From: Candidatus Firestoneibacteriota bacterium | GTDB taxonomy: Bacteria; Oederibacteriota; D2-FULL-39-29 | Direction of reading: 5' to 3' | NCBI GenBank assembly: GCA_903928075.1 | Contig: CAIYPD010000085.1 | Location: forward strand, 1-35,439 | DNA: 35,439 bases | Shown: piece by piece, positions 27,259 to 34,975 of the stretch | Layout: each line of letters starts with the position of its first letter | Numbering within the stretch: the first letter of the stretch is position 1 | Made by a program: the position numbers and the translations under genes | Notes under the pieces: model-generated | Told to the model about the DNA's origin: nothing | Seen by the model: the letters and a program-made list of their open reading frames with translations, nothing else | Databases searched by the model: none

Positions 27259-28230
27259 ATGTTAATAGTAATTAGAATAATCTTTATCTTTATCGGCGGT
27301 TTGGTCGGTTTTCTTGTCTCCGACAGCATGGGCTTTCACGCCAGGTGGGGTATAGCTATAGGCATAACTTCCGGTTTTGCCGTGATCCTGCTTGACATTT
27401 TTTCCGGGAAAATATCTATTAAGGATTTATTGTCCATATTAATCGGCCTGATACTGGGCTTGATCGTGGCCTCGCTTTTTGCCTATGGATTCTCCCAGGT
27501 GCCTTCGCTTCAGAGAAACCAGAATGTAACTTTGATAATTTATATAATCTGCATGTATCTCGGGATAGTTATGGCGCTTAAAAAGAAAGAAGAACTTTTA
27601 GGCGTGCGTTCCTTCATCGGCGGCAAGGAAAAGTCCGCTTATTCAAAGATTCTGGATACCAGCGTAATTATTGACGGCAGAGTGGCGGATATTATTGAAC
27701 TCGGTTTTATGGACGGGGATATTGTTATTCCCAAATTTGTCGTTCATGAACTTCAAATGATTGCCGATTCTCCGGATACCCTAAAGCGGAACCGGGGGCG
27801 GCGCGGCCTGGATATAGTTACCCGGATCCAGAAGGCCTCTCCTTTTGTAAGAATATTGGAGGAGGATTTTCCCGAGTTAAGGAATGTGGATGAAAAGCTC
27901 CTCAAGCTGGCAAAAAAGACCGGCGGGAAAGTTGTGACCAATGATTTTAACCTGAATAAGGTCGCGGTGGTTGAAAAAATCAGCGTCTTGAACATAAATG
28001 ACCTTTCTAACGGTTTAAAACCGCAGGTAATTCCCGGCGAGTATATGCGGGTAAAAATAATCAAGGAAGGCAAAGAAAACAGCCAGGGTATTGCCTACCT
28101 CGAAGACGGGACGATGATTGTCGTTGATGGGGCTAAAAATGCGATTAATAAAGAAATAGATATTATGATTACAAGCGCGATTCAAACCTCCGCGGGCAGA
28201 ATGATTTTTGCCAAGAAGAGAGACGACTAA
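27259..28230 (+). CDS. Membrane PIN-TRAM protein (YacL-like putative nuclease)
   Basis: The 323-residue product has about four N-terminal transmembrane segments (residues 1-110, e.g. IIFIFIGGLVGFLVSDSM and ISIKDLLSILIGLILGLIVASLF). A PIN domain follows, with the acidic nuclease pattern ILDTSVIIDGRVADI, VVHELQMIAD and VVTNDFNLNKVA. A C-terminal TRAM domain (KPQVIPGEYMRVKIIKEGKENSQGIAYLEDGTMIVVDG) completes it. This architecture is that of Bacillus YacL, which also lies next to ispD. Ribosome site GGGAGGTGA precedes the ATG. Its RNA substrate is unknown. Confidence 0.88.
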   Translation: MLIVIRIIFIFIGGLVGFLVSDSMGFHARWGIAIGITSGFAVILLDIFSGKISIKDLLSILIGLILGLIVASLFAYGFSQVPSLQRNQNVTLIIYIICMYLGIVMALKKKEELLGVRSFIGGKEKSAYSKILDTSVIIDGRVADIIELGFMDGDIVIPKFVVHELQMIADSPDTLKRNRGRRGLDIVTRIQKASPFVRILEEDFPELRNVDEKLLKLAKKTGGKVVTNDFNLNKVAVVEKISVLNINDLSNGLKPQVIPGEYMRVKIIKEGKENSQGIAYLEDGTMIVVDGAKNAINKEIDIMITSAIQTSAGRMIFAKKRDD

Positions 28231-28250
28231 ATATTTGAGAATATTTAAAG

Positions 28251-28276
28251 TGCCGGGATTAAAATCCCGGCATTTT
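28251..28276 (+). terminator. Terminator between the PIN-TRAM gene and ispD
   Basis: TGCCGGGATT and AATCCCGGCA form a 10-bp inverted repeat followed by TTTT, and the pairing extends outward (ATTTAAA/TTTAAAT). It starts 20 bp past the PIN-TRAM stop and ends 21 bp before the ispD start, so ispD may be read only by read-through. The structure is symmetrical and could also stop transcription from the other strand. Confidence 0.75.
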
Positions 28277-28297
28277 AAATCTAAGGATGGGGTGAAT

Positions 28298-28957
28298 ATG
28301 GTCAGCGTTTCCGCAATAATAGTTGCCGCCGGGAGCAGTTCCCGCATGGGCGGTAAAATAAATAAACCTTATATGAAGCTTAAAGGCAAACCGGTCTTAT
28401 ATTATTCTCTTAAAACATTCTTAAGCATGAAAGAAGTAAAAGAAGTAGTTGTTGTTATTCGAACCGAAGACGAGGAACTCTTCAGGAAAATACTAAAGAA
28501 ATATAATCTTAAAAATGTCCATTATACTTACGGCGGCCCGGAAAGAAAGGACTCCGTGCTAAACGGTTTTTTTGCCGTTGTTAAAAGAAAAGGGATAATT
28601 CTGGTTCATGATGCGGCAAGGCCGTTTGTTTCCCCGGAGCTCATTAAAAGAATAATTAAAGCGGCGGTAAAATACAAGGCGGCCGTTCCTGTCATCCCGG
28701 TTACGGATACGGTTAAATATTCCGCAAACGGTAAGTTTGTCGAAAAGACCCTGAACCGCCGGCAGCTCTTTCTGGCCCAGACGCCCCAGGCGCTTTCTTT
28801 TCAGGTTTTACTGAAGGCAAATAAAATTGCAAAGAAAAAGAAGTTAAATATTACCGATGATGCCATGCTTGCCGAACTTGCGGGCGTTAAAGTCGCGCTG
28901 GTGCCCGGGGAAGAAAGAAATATCAAGCTTACCGTAAAAGAGGACCTGCATAAATGA
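28298..28957 (+). CDS. ispD: 2-C-methyl-D-erythritol 4-phosphate cytidylyltransferase IspD
   Basis: IspD makes CDP-methylerythritol in the non-mevalonate isoprenoid pathway. From ATG 28298 the 219-residue product starts MVSVSAIIVAAGSSSRMGG, the nucleotidyltransferase motif. It contains NKPYMKLKGKPVLYYSL, VVVIRTEDEELF, YGGPERKDSVLNG, ILVHDAARPFVSPEL, RRQLFLAQTPQAL, TDDAMLAE and the final NIKLTVKEDL, all typical. An upstream in-frame ATG (28208) would run through the terminator hairpin and is rejected. A GGGGTGAA ribosome site lies just upstream. ispF, often next, is absent. The stop overlaps the next gene by ATGA. Confidence 0.94.
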   Translation: MVSVSAIIVAAGSSSRMGGKINKPYMKLKGKPVLYYSLKTFLSMKEVKEVVVVIRTEDEELFRKILKKYNLKNVHYTYGGPERKDSVLNGFFAVVKRKGIILVHDAARPFVSPELIKRIIKAAVKYKAAVPVIPVTDTVKYSANGKFVEKTLNRRQLFLAQTPQALSFQVLLKANKIAKKKKLNITDDAMLAELAGVKVALVPGEERNIKLTVKEDLHK

Positions 28958-29619
28958 AAACAACTCTAAAAGCCGGGGTTTTGAGCCTGCTTCTTGCTGC
29001 CGTTGTTTTTGGAAGCGAGTACCTTTTTTTAGTTAATGAAAAGGGACAGGTCTATCAAAATAAAGTGGAACTAAAAGTAACCGGGCAGGGCTATTCTTTG
29101 AAAAGTTATGTAACTAAAGAAGACCAGAAAGATTCTATTACGGAAGCAAAACTAAATAAAGATTATGAAACAATAGAGTGGCGCTTTAAAAGTCAAAAGG
29201 GCGATATAGATGTAGTTGCCGTAAGACAGGAAAATAAAATTCTGCTTACCGGAACTTTTGGCGGGAAAGAAAATAATAAAAAAGAGCTCGGTATAGACAG
29301 CCGGCCCTGGCATCAGATTTTTCAACTCGGGATGATGAAGTTTGCAATAACAGAAAAAGGGCCCGATAGCGTGGAATTTTGGGGCCTGCGCCCGGACAAC
29401 CCCGAAACCGCCGGGGTCTTAGCCGCCCGGCGCGAAAAAATAGAAACAATAGAAATAAACGGAAAAAAAGTTGAAACCAGCAAGCTCCGGATAGGCCTGG
29501 CCGGCTGGCTCTCAATATTTTGGACCGGTGACTACTGGTTCCGTAAATCCGACGGTCTCTACATCAAAGCCGTCCCCACCGGCAATGTCACCGCAGAGCT
29601 GATTCAGGAAATCCCCTAA
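28954..29619 (+). CDS. Secreted protein of unknown function, coupled to ispD
   Basis: The 221-residue product has a signal peptide (LKAGVLSLLLAAVVFGSE) and a beta-rich mature part with lines such as VYQNKVELKVTGQGYSLKSYV and ETIEWRFKSQKGDIDVVAVRQENKILLTGTF. The C-terminal part (KLRIGLAGWLSIFWTGDYWFRKSDGLYIKA) recalls DUF3108-like secreted beta-barrel proteins, but that link is weak. Translation overlaps ispD by 4 bp (ATGA). A terminator follows at 29676-29700. Confidence 0.6.
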   Translation: MKTTLKAGVLSLLLAAVVFGSEYLFLVNEKGQVYQNKVELKVTGQGYSLKSYVTKEDQKDSITEAKLNKDYETIEWRFKSQKGDIDVVAVRQENKILLTGTFGGKENNKKELGIDSRPWHQIFQLGMMKFAITEKGPDSVEFWGLRPDNPETAGVLAARREKIETIEINGKKVETSKLRIGLAGWLSIFWTGDYWFRKSDGLYIKAVPTGNVTAELIQEIP

Positions 29620-29675
29620 ATACTCAACTCAATAGGGGTCACTTGTCTCAGACGATAGGGAAAAATTCAATAAGA

Positions 29676-29700
29676 AAAGAGGGATAGCTGTCCCTCTTTC
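29676..29700 (+). terminator. Terminator after the secreted protein gene
   Basis: AAAGAGGGA and TCCCTCTTT form a 9-bp stem around a 6-nt loop with the T-rich side at the end. It lies 57 bp past the stop and separates the gyrB-to-ispD block from the AraC gene. Confidence 0.7.
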
Positions 29701-29780
29701 CGGTGTCCATGCGCGAACGAAGGTTAACAGGGATCCGGGATAACCCTGAGCAGGAGCGGCAAAAGAAAAAGATCTTTCTG

Positions 29781-29809
29781 TTGAAACTTCCGCGTATTTT
29801 ATATATAGT
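29781..29809 (+). promoter_or_regulatory. Promoter of the AraC-type regulator gene
   Basis: TTGAAA (29781-29786), 17-bp spacer, TATAGT (29804-29809). The start would fall near 29816, so the in-frame GTG at 29812 would not be in the transcript and ATG 29833 is favoured. Confidence 0.5.
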
Positions 29810-29832
29810 TCGTGCAGGAGAACAATAGGGAC

Positions 29833-30768
29833 ATGGAAAATCTGGACAAATATCTCATAAAGGTCGCCGACAATATAAGCAGGTTAAAATACGAACAATT
29901 GATATTGGGGCAGACGGAGCATCCGAGACGGGTTAAGGCTAACGATATAAAGTCCGTGAAGATGCTTGACGGCTATTACAGGGAGCTTTATGAGGTCAAT
30001 GTTTTTATCAAAGGCAAATTGCCGCCCGTTGTAGTAAATGAAAAAAAATACCAGCCGGCGGCGGGGGATATTTGGGTTGCCAGTAAGACCGTGCCCGCGT
30101 ATAAGCAGATAAGAAAGGAAGGGAACGGCTGTGAATATATTGCGCTTTATTATCGTAAGGCCTCCCTGCTTAACATAATATATATAGAACAATCAAATGA
30201 AGGCCAGGAAAAAATATTAACAACAATAACCATGAAGATGGATAAAACTTCCAGTATCAATCTGGATAATATATTTGCTTTAAAAGATACGAAAGCAGAG
30301 TTTAAAAAGGCCAGGGAACTCTTGACTAAATGGTTTCGCCTGGTCAAAGAAAACATTGTAAAGAAAAAGTACGATATTACGGTCTGGACGGAAGAGGTAT
30401 TGCTAAAAAAGCACATACAGGCAAACCGCATTAAAGAAGCGACGGAATATATCAAACAGCATTTCAAGGAAGAGCTGACCTTAGAACAACTTTCCGGTAT
30501 TGCCGGCCTTACCCCGACCTACTTTACCAGGATGTTTACGGAGGCTCACGATGAATCGGTCTTTAATTTTATTAGAAGGCTCCGCCTGATAGAAGCCTGC
30601 CGCCTGCTTAACGGCACTGATGCGAAGATAGATGATATAGCCGAAAAGGTCGGTTACACAAGCCCATTATTACTTCAGGAAAATTTCAGGAAAGTACTGG
30701 GTATCTCCCCGACCAACTACCGCAAAAGTTTGATAAAATCCAAAATAAAATTTATTCCCCTGCAATAA
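29833..30768 (+). CDS. AraC-family transcriptional regulator
   Basis: The 311-residue product (from ATG 29833) ends with the AraC DNA-binding domain (about residues 212-306). Its first helix-turn-helix is around LTLEQLSGIAGLTPTYFTRMF, and the second around AKIDDIAEKVGYTSPLLLQENFRKVLGISPTNYR. The N-terminal 180 residues should be the ligand or dimer domain, with cupin-like beta character (ELYEVNVFIKGKLPPVVVNEKKYQPAAGDIWVASKT), but no ligand motif is recognised. An AGGAG ribosome site lies 12 bp upstream of the ATG. It stands in front of a cluster of hydrolase-like genes that share a 21-bp upstream element, so it is the obvious candidate regulator of them. Confidence 0.88.
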   Translation: MENLDKYLIKVADNISRLKYEQLILGQTEHPRRVKANDIKSVKMLDGYYRELYEVNVFIKGKLPPVVVNEKKYQPAAGDIWVASKTVPAYKQIRKEGNGCEYIALYYRKASLLNIIYIEQSNEGQEKILTTITMKMDKTSSINLDNIFALKDTKAEFKKARELLTKWFRLVKENIVKKKYDITVWTEEVLLKKHIQANRIKEATEYIKQHFKEELTLEQLSGIAGLTPTYFTRMFTEAHDESVFNFIRRLRLIEACRLLNGTDAKIDDIAEKVGYTSPLLLQENFRKVLGISPTNYRKSLIKSKIKFIPLQ

Positions 30769-30924
30769 ACTTATAGTAGTAAATATTCCATAAGACCTGA
30801 ATAAACCTCCTGTGTGAATCATAAAATTCCTGTGCAAATAACAATTCCGCATGTAGCAATAATTTCCTTTCTGCTGTACTATTGCAAAAGAAAGGTTCCG
30901 GGTTTCCGCCACAAGGCGAGATCT

Positions 30925-30945
30925 CTCCAAAGCTAAGCTTTGGAG
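30925..30945. other. Perfect 9-bp hairpin in a structured intergenic region
   Basis: CTCCAAAGC-TAA-GCTTTGGAG forms a perfect 9-bp stem with a 3-nt loop. A neighbouring GGACC/GGTCC stem (30945-30962) makes 30890-30965 rich in potential structure. No gene was recognised between 30769 and 31094. It may be a small structured RNA, a repeat-element relic or a terminator without a T-tract. Confidence 0.4.
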
Positions 30946-31048
30946 GACCGGGTTCTAGGTCCTCGGAAGAACGGAGGGACAGAGGTACGGCTGACGGCAG
31001 ACTTCCCCACTTTTTGGGGTATAATCAAGAGCAAGAACAGTTTGGGCG

Positions 31049-31069
31049 TTTTGATATAACTGATGCTAG
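31049..31069 (+). promoter_or_regulatory. Shared 21-bp element, copy A (upstream of the TIM-barrel gene)
   Basis: TTTTGATATAAC followed by TGATGCTAG. It matches copy B (34891-34911) at 19 of 21 positions and copy C (32851-32871, opposite strand) at 17 of 21. It lies 13 bp before TATAAT (31083-31088), overlapping where a -35 element would be. That is the usual position for an AraC-type activator site. Confidence 0.65.
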
Positions 31070-31082
31070 ATAAAAAATGGGG

Positions 31083-31088
31083 TATAAT
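31083..31088 (+). promoter_or_regulatory. Perfect -10 element directly before the TIM-barrel start codon
   Basis: TATAAT ends 6 bp before ATG 31095, so transcription would start at or very near the start codon. No good -35 exists at 16-18 bp upstream (CTGATG), which fits an activator-dependent promoter. A second GGGGTATAAT lies at 31016-31025, as an alternative start that would give a normal leader. Confidence 0.4.
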
Positions 31089-31094
31089 TCTACC

Positions 31095-32774
31095 ATGAAT
31101 AAAAAATTGGCGTATAAAGTAGGGCTCCTGGGCTGTCCCTCCAGGACGGATGTTGCCTGGAATAAAAAAAATCTTTCCATTCTAAAAAAACTCGGATTTA
31201 ACGCTCTGCAGTTAAACATTGCCTGGGCCGCCCGTCCGGCGGATGAACCCTTAAATCTGGAAGATGTGGTAAAGATACCGCTCGAAAAGAAAAAGATCTT
31301 TGCTCAACCTATGAAACTTTTATCAAAGCAGACAAAAAAAGATATAGACAGAAGAAGAAGAGATCTAAAAAAACGCATTAAGATATGCAAAGAAAACGGT
31401 TTTAAAACAATCTTCCACTTCGGCGCGCCCTACAATGCTCACCAGCTCTGGACCGACGCACCCATGATTAATTGTATTCTTGATGAAACTGTGGTCAACA
31501 GGTATGAGGGCCTTATAGAGGAGTTTTTTAAACAGTTTCCGGGCGTTGACGATCTCTTGTTATGGACCTATGATCAAGACGCCGGTATTTGCAATGAGTT
31601 CGGCGTTTGCGCTGCCTGTCGCGGAATCCCTCTTCACGAAAGATTAGTTCCATTTGTAAATAAAATAGCAGCAACCTGGAAACGGTTAAATCCTGCGGGA
31701 AGAGTATGGTGGGAGCCTTGGGAACTTTCCCACGGCCAGGCGCTAAGATGTGTGGAAGGTCTGGATCCAAAAACAATCGGGCTGGCCATGCATTCTAATA
31801 TCGCTGAGGTTATGATAACCAATCCGGTTGACCTGTGGCTGAAAAGCACCGCTGAGCTGGCTAAGAAGAGAGGCATACCTCTCATTGTCGAAACCTTTCT
31901 GGGCGGGCCTTCGGAAGAAGTTGAACCTTTTAATAATCTGAGCCATCCTCTGGCTACTCTCCGGTCGCTTCAAACGATAAACAGTATTTCTCATATATCA
32001 GGGATCAAGGAATACTTTGGACTTGTCCCGGGAAAAGAGGACCCGAACCTGCGTATGTCGGGAATATTCTTTAAAAATCCGTCCATTTCCGAAGCTAAAG
32101 CCTTAAAACTTCTTGCCTTGCCTTACAAAAAAGCAAGCGGGGACATAATAACTTTCTGGAGATTAACATCTTTGGCTATGGAATTGTTCCCCTGGAACGC
32201 TTCCTGGTGGCTCCGCATAATCGGTAAATGCGAGATCAAACACGCTATGACCGCCGCCTTTATTAGAGGCCAGCAGGCTCATACCCCTTCCTGGGAATCT
32301 TCCCGCCGGGCCGTATACATTAAGACGGATAGTACCCAGCCGGATCCGTGGCTGCTTGAAGATGTCCAGCTGCGTTGTGAGATGGCGGCAGAGAAAATGG
32401 AAGAAGCTTTAAAGCTGGGCCGGATGTTTAAAGCCAATATCCCCGGGGAATTACGGCCGGTATTTTTAAAAAACCTTGCCGAACTTGACGGGTTCAGAAG
32501 AAGAGCGCTGTCTTACGCCTATCATATCCGGGAAACTAATCTTGTCTTTATTATGCGGTATTTACGGAACAAAAAGAAGCCGGTACCGGAAAAAATAAAA
32601 GAGGAATTGCTTGATATTTTAAAAAAGGACATGGCGAACCAGCAATCCACCATCGCCTGCAAACCGGCTATAAAACTCCTAAACCTGAGTGTTGATAAAT
32701 TTCTTGCAAAATATTTTAAGATCGGAAAAAAAGACCTTAAGTCTAAAGGTCCATACACAGTTACTTCCAGATAA
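31095..32774 (+). CDS. Glycoside-hydrolase-like TIM-barrel protein, cytoplasmic
   Basis: The 559-residue product lacks a signal peptide. The first 350 residues look like an (alpha/beta)8 barrel: LGFNALQLNIAWAARP, RIKICKENGFKTIFHFGAPYNAH, DDLLLWTYDQDAGICNEFGVCAACRG, NPAGRVWWEPWELSHGQAL and GIPLIVETFLGG read as successive strand ends. Acidic residues in WTYDQDAG and WWEPWELS are plausible catalytic ones, as in alpha-glucuronidase or hexosaminidase-like families. The C-terminal 200 residues are helical (VQLRCEMAAEKMEEALKLGRM). The exact family is not known to me. ATG 31095 is chosen; an in-frame ATG at 31077 is closer to the -10 element and lacks a ribosome site too. It is probably controlled by the nearby AraC regulator. 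Confidence 0.55.
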   Translation: MNKKLAYKVGLLGCPSRTDVAWNKKNLSILKKLGFNALQLNIAWAARPADEPLNLEDVVKIPLEKKKIFAQPMKLLSKQTKKDIDRRRRDLKKRIKICKENGFKTIFHFGAPYNAHQLWTDAPMINCILDETVVNRYEGLIEEFFKQFPGVDDLLLWTYDQDAGICNEFGVCAACRGIPLHERLVPFVNKIAATWKRLNPAGRVWWEPWELSHGQALRCVEGLDPKTIGLAMHSNIAEVMITNPVDLWLKSTAELAKKRGIPLIVETFLGGPSEEVEPFNNLSHPLATLRSLQTINSISHISGIKEYFGLVPGKEDPNLRMSGIFFKNPSISEAKALKLLALPYKKASGDIITFWRLTSLAMELFPWNASWWLRIIGKCEIKHAMTAAFIRGQQAHTPSWESSRRAVYIKTDSTQPDPWLLEDVQLRCEMAAEKMEEALKLGRMFKANIPGELRPVFLKNLAELDGFRRRALSYAYHIRETNLVFIMRYLRNKKKPVPEKIKEELLDILKKDMANQQSTIACKPAIKLLNLSVDKFLAKYFKIGKKDLKSKGPYTVTSR

Positions 32775-32837
32775 AGTGCTCTGCTCGCAAAACATTGTGG
32801 ACTTATCCATGGGACTTGCGCTTAAAACCTTAAATAA

Positions 32838-32846
32838 TGCTATAAT
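32838..32846 (+). promoter_or_regulatory. Extended -10 promoter upstream of the M14-like gene
   Basis: TGCTATAAT is an extended -10 (TGN-TATAAT). A weak -35 (TTGCGC, 32816-32821) is 19 bp upstream. Transcription would start near 32853, inside the shared 21-bp element copy C. The other features of 32775-33132 are that element and a transposase remnant. Confidence 0.4.
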
Positions 32847-32850
32847 TTAG

Positions 32851-32871
32851 CCCGTATCCGTTATATCAAAA
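32851..32871 (-). promoter_or_regulatory. Shared 21-bp element, copy C (opposite orientation)
   Basis: On the minus strand this reads TTTTGATATAAC followed by GGATACGGG. It matches copy B at 18 of 21 positions and copy A at 17. It overlaps the likely transcript start of the M14-like gene, a position compatible with repression, and lies at the edge of the IS1380-type remnant. Confidence 0.6.
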
Positions 32872-32940
32872 TATAAATAGAGCATGTAAAAGGGCTAAAA
32901 GTGTTGTACAATAAGGGTAATAGAGGATTTTAAGCAGTAA

Positions 32941-33081
32941 AAAGCAGGACACCAAGCGGGTGAAGCCAAAAAACACTGTTTTAAGCTCAATTTTGCCGAT
33001 AATGTAATGGCATATTTTAAGGGTTCAGAAATTACATCAGATGGCGGATTACTTGCGATTAGAGAACTTGATGAAACTATG
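32941..33081 (+). pseudogene. IS1380-type transposase, N-terminal fragment
   Basis: In one frame (preceded by a stop at 32938-32940) the translation contains HCFKLNFADNVMAYFKG and then SEITSDGGLLAIRELDETM. The pattern F-x-G-x-x-I-T-S-D-G-G-L-L-x-x-R-E-L-D is the N-terminus of IS1380-family (DDE group 1) transposases. Only about 45 residues remain; the catalytic core is missing. The fragment runs in frame into the following M14-like gene, creating an artificial longer reading frame. Confidence 0.65.
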
Positions 33082-33132
33082 GCAGAAGTGCCCATATCGC
33101 AGAAAAATAATCTATTAAACAGGATAAATAAT

Positions 33133-34683
33133 ATGTTGCGTAAAACTATAACTGCAATGTGCATAATTGTTTGTTTGAATTTGCCCGGGCTCTCTGAAAT
33201 TACTCTGGATGCAAATTTTGAAAGCGGGCACCTGGTAAAAGGGAAAGTTTTTGGCAATACAGTAAATATAGGGCCGCTAAACAGCGATAAAGAACTCTGG
33301 TACAATTTTAGGATCAAAGGTGTAAAACACCAGAGTATCGATTTTGTTGTTGAATATGCGCATCAAGGAACTATAGATTTTGCGAGTTTGAAAAGTAATG
33401 ATGCGGCGATGGTATCCTATGACGGAAAGGGATACGAAATAGTAAACGATGTACAGCCGGGCGCAAAAAACCCGGGTTCCGTTTCAGGAAATTATGTTAG
33501 ACGTTTTTCTCATACTTTTAGAGAGGAAGAGGCGTTTGTCTCTTACTGTGTACCATACACTAATACTATGCTTGCGGTACTTTCGGAAAAAATACAGAAT
33601 AATCCTAATGTTACTATAAATAAAATAGGAGACTCGAAATTCAAAAAATTACCGGTTACCTATTTTAGGATCACGGATAAGGCCGCGTCTGACGCTCCAA
33701 AAAAGAAAATATTTATTATGGGCCGAGAAGACTCCTACGAAGTAGGAGGCTCCTGGGCGGTTGAGGGCATTACAAGATTTATCCTATCCGATGATCCTGT
33801 TGCAAAAGAAATGCTGAAGAAAATGGTATTTTATATTTTCCCGATATTCTCGGTTGACGGTGTCGCGGGGGGCTGGACAAATTACCCGCTTACTGCGGAC
33901 GGTTCGAACTATCTATATGTGACGGCAACCTGGAATAAGCCGGAAGCGCTTCCGGAAGTAAAATTAATGAAAGCTTTTTTTGAAAAGCTGAAAGTCTCAG
34001 GCGAGAAAATAGATGTTTCTTTCAGACATCATGCTTCGTGCTACTGGAGGCCGTTTGTCCAGGGTGAAGTTACAAAAGATACAAAAGAAAATAAAGAAAT
34101 AAGAAGCGAACTTAATAAGTTGGTGCAAATTGAAAAGAATAATCTTTTCTGGTATGAAAAAGATGCAATAAGGGATGTTGAAGACCGTTTTTCCTGGTTT
34201 ATTGCGCAGATCTTTCCAAAGGTATTAACGTTTGCCTATCATAATGATTTTATTATTAACAAAAAATATGCAAAAGAAAAAAAAGAGATTGTCAGAAGAA
34301 ATGAGGATATTTTGTGCGATGGTGAACTTATTGCGCGGGCGCTTGGTGAGTATTTCGGTATTGAGACAAAAGAAGCCGCCCCGTATATCATGGCTTCTGA
34401 TGTTGACAAAAATTGCGGTAAAAAAGGGGAGGTAGTCACGTTTTCCGCCTATTATTATGATCAAAAAGGCCTGGCTCCGGAAAAAGTTGAAATTAATATA
34501 AACGGAAAGCCGTATAAAATGGAAGTGAAAGCCGTAGAGGGCTCTAAATTTACAAAATTTCAATATAGTCTGGTTTTAAATGAACCGATTAATAACTATT
34601 ACCTTACGGCTTCAAACGGGAAAAAAGAAAGAAAAATACCGCAGGATGATTATTTGCTTCCCGGTCCGTTTATTATAGAATAG
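33133..34683 (+). CDS. Secreted M14-like (carboxypeptidase fold) protein with degenerate active site
   Basis: From ATG 33133 (AGGA ribosome site) the 516-residue product has a signal peptide (LRKTITAMCIIVCLNLPGLS). An M14_N-like beta domain follows (ITLDANFESGHLVKG, LWYNFRIKG, AMVSYDGKGYEIV, RRFSHTFREEEAFVSYCVPYTNTML). An M14 fold comes next: GREDSYEVGGSWAVEGITRFIL, IFPIFSVDGVAGGWTNYP, FRHHASCYW (H299) and KVLTFAYHNDF. A C-terminal Ig-like domain ends it (VDKNCGKKGEVVTFSAYYYD). In M14 enzymes the first zinc ligand is His in HxxE; here it is Asp200 in DSYE. The catalytic Glu position appears to be His370. It may be a pseudoenzyme or a modified peptidase. The longer in-frame ORF from 33007 is a transposase fusion and is rejected. 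Confidence 0.7.
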   Translation: MLRKTITAMCIIVCLNLPGLSEITLDANFESGHLVKGKVFGNTVNIGPLNSDKELWYNFRIKGVKHQSIDFVVEYAHQGTIDFASLKSNDAAMVSYDGKGYEIVNDVQPGAKNPGSVSGNYVRRFSHTFREEEAFVSYCVPYTNTMLAVLSEKIQNNPNVTINKIGDSKFKKLPVTYFRITDKAASDAPKKKIFIMGREDSYEVGGSWAVEGITRFILSDDPVAKEMLKKMVFYIFPIFSVDGVAGGWTNYPLTADGSNYLYVTATWNKPEALPEVKLMKAFFEKLKVSGEKIDVSFRHHASCYWRPFVQGEVTKDTKENKEIRSELNKLVQIEKNNLFWYEKDAIRDVEDRFSWFIAQIFPKVLTFAYHNDFIINKKYAKEKKEIVRRNEDILCDGELIARALGEYFGIETKEAAPYIMASDVDKNCGKKGEVVTFSAYYYDQKGLAPEKVEININGKPYKMEVKAVEGSKFTKFQYSLVLNEPINNYYLTASNGKKERKIPQDDYLLPGPFIIE

Positions 34684-34890
34684 GAAAGTAAAGCAGAAGA
34701 GAATTTATAACATTAAGATGGATAGTGTTCCTCCTGTGCTATTGAGAAAAAGATCGAGTGCAGTTTTATAGGAACAGTTCCCATAATAGCTGATTAATCA
34801 GAGAACTGCCGGATTTTATTAGATGGTGCTTGAGAGGAGGTATAAGGAACGTTGGGAAGAATTTAGAAAACTAGGTTCCGGTAGTCTTGG

Positions 34891-34911
34891 TTTTGATATA
34901 ACTGATACCAG
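34891..34911 (+). promoter_or_regulatory. Shared 21-bp element, copy B, with adjoining -10
   Basis: TTTTGATATAAC followed by TGATACCAG, then TATAGT at 34917-34922. TTGATA within the element lies 18 bp before that -10, so the element might also supply a -35. The gap 34684-34975 (292 bp) has no gene. It holds this element and a GGTTCCGG/CCGGAAAC inverted pair flanking it (34874-34932). Confidence 0.65.
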
Positions 34912-34975
34912 CTTAGTATAGTTTAACCGGAAACTTAAATAAAAGGTGACAGAAATAATTTAGTGAGGAGGAATA

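Noticed and set aside
28208-28297. Upstream start for IspD
   Set aside because: It would translate the terminator hairpin and add 30 residues not found in the family; ATG 28298 begins the canonical motif.
29635-29665. Possible insertion-sequence end (GGGGTCACTTGTCTCAG)
   Set aside because: It resembles some IS termini by eye, but no partner repeat or transposase was found.
33007-33132. Upstream start for the M14-like protein
   Set aside because: These codons match a transposase N-terminus; the signal peptide and ribosome site place the true start at 33133.
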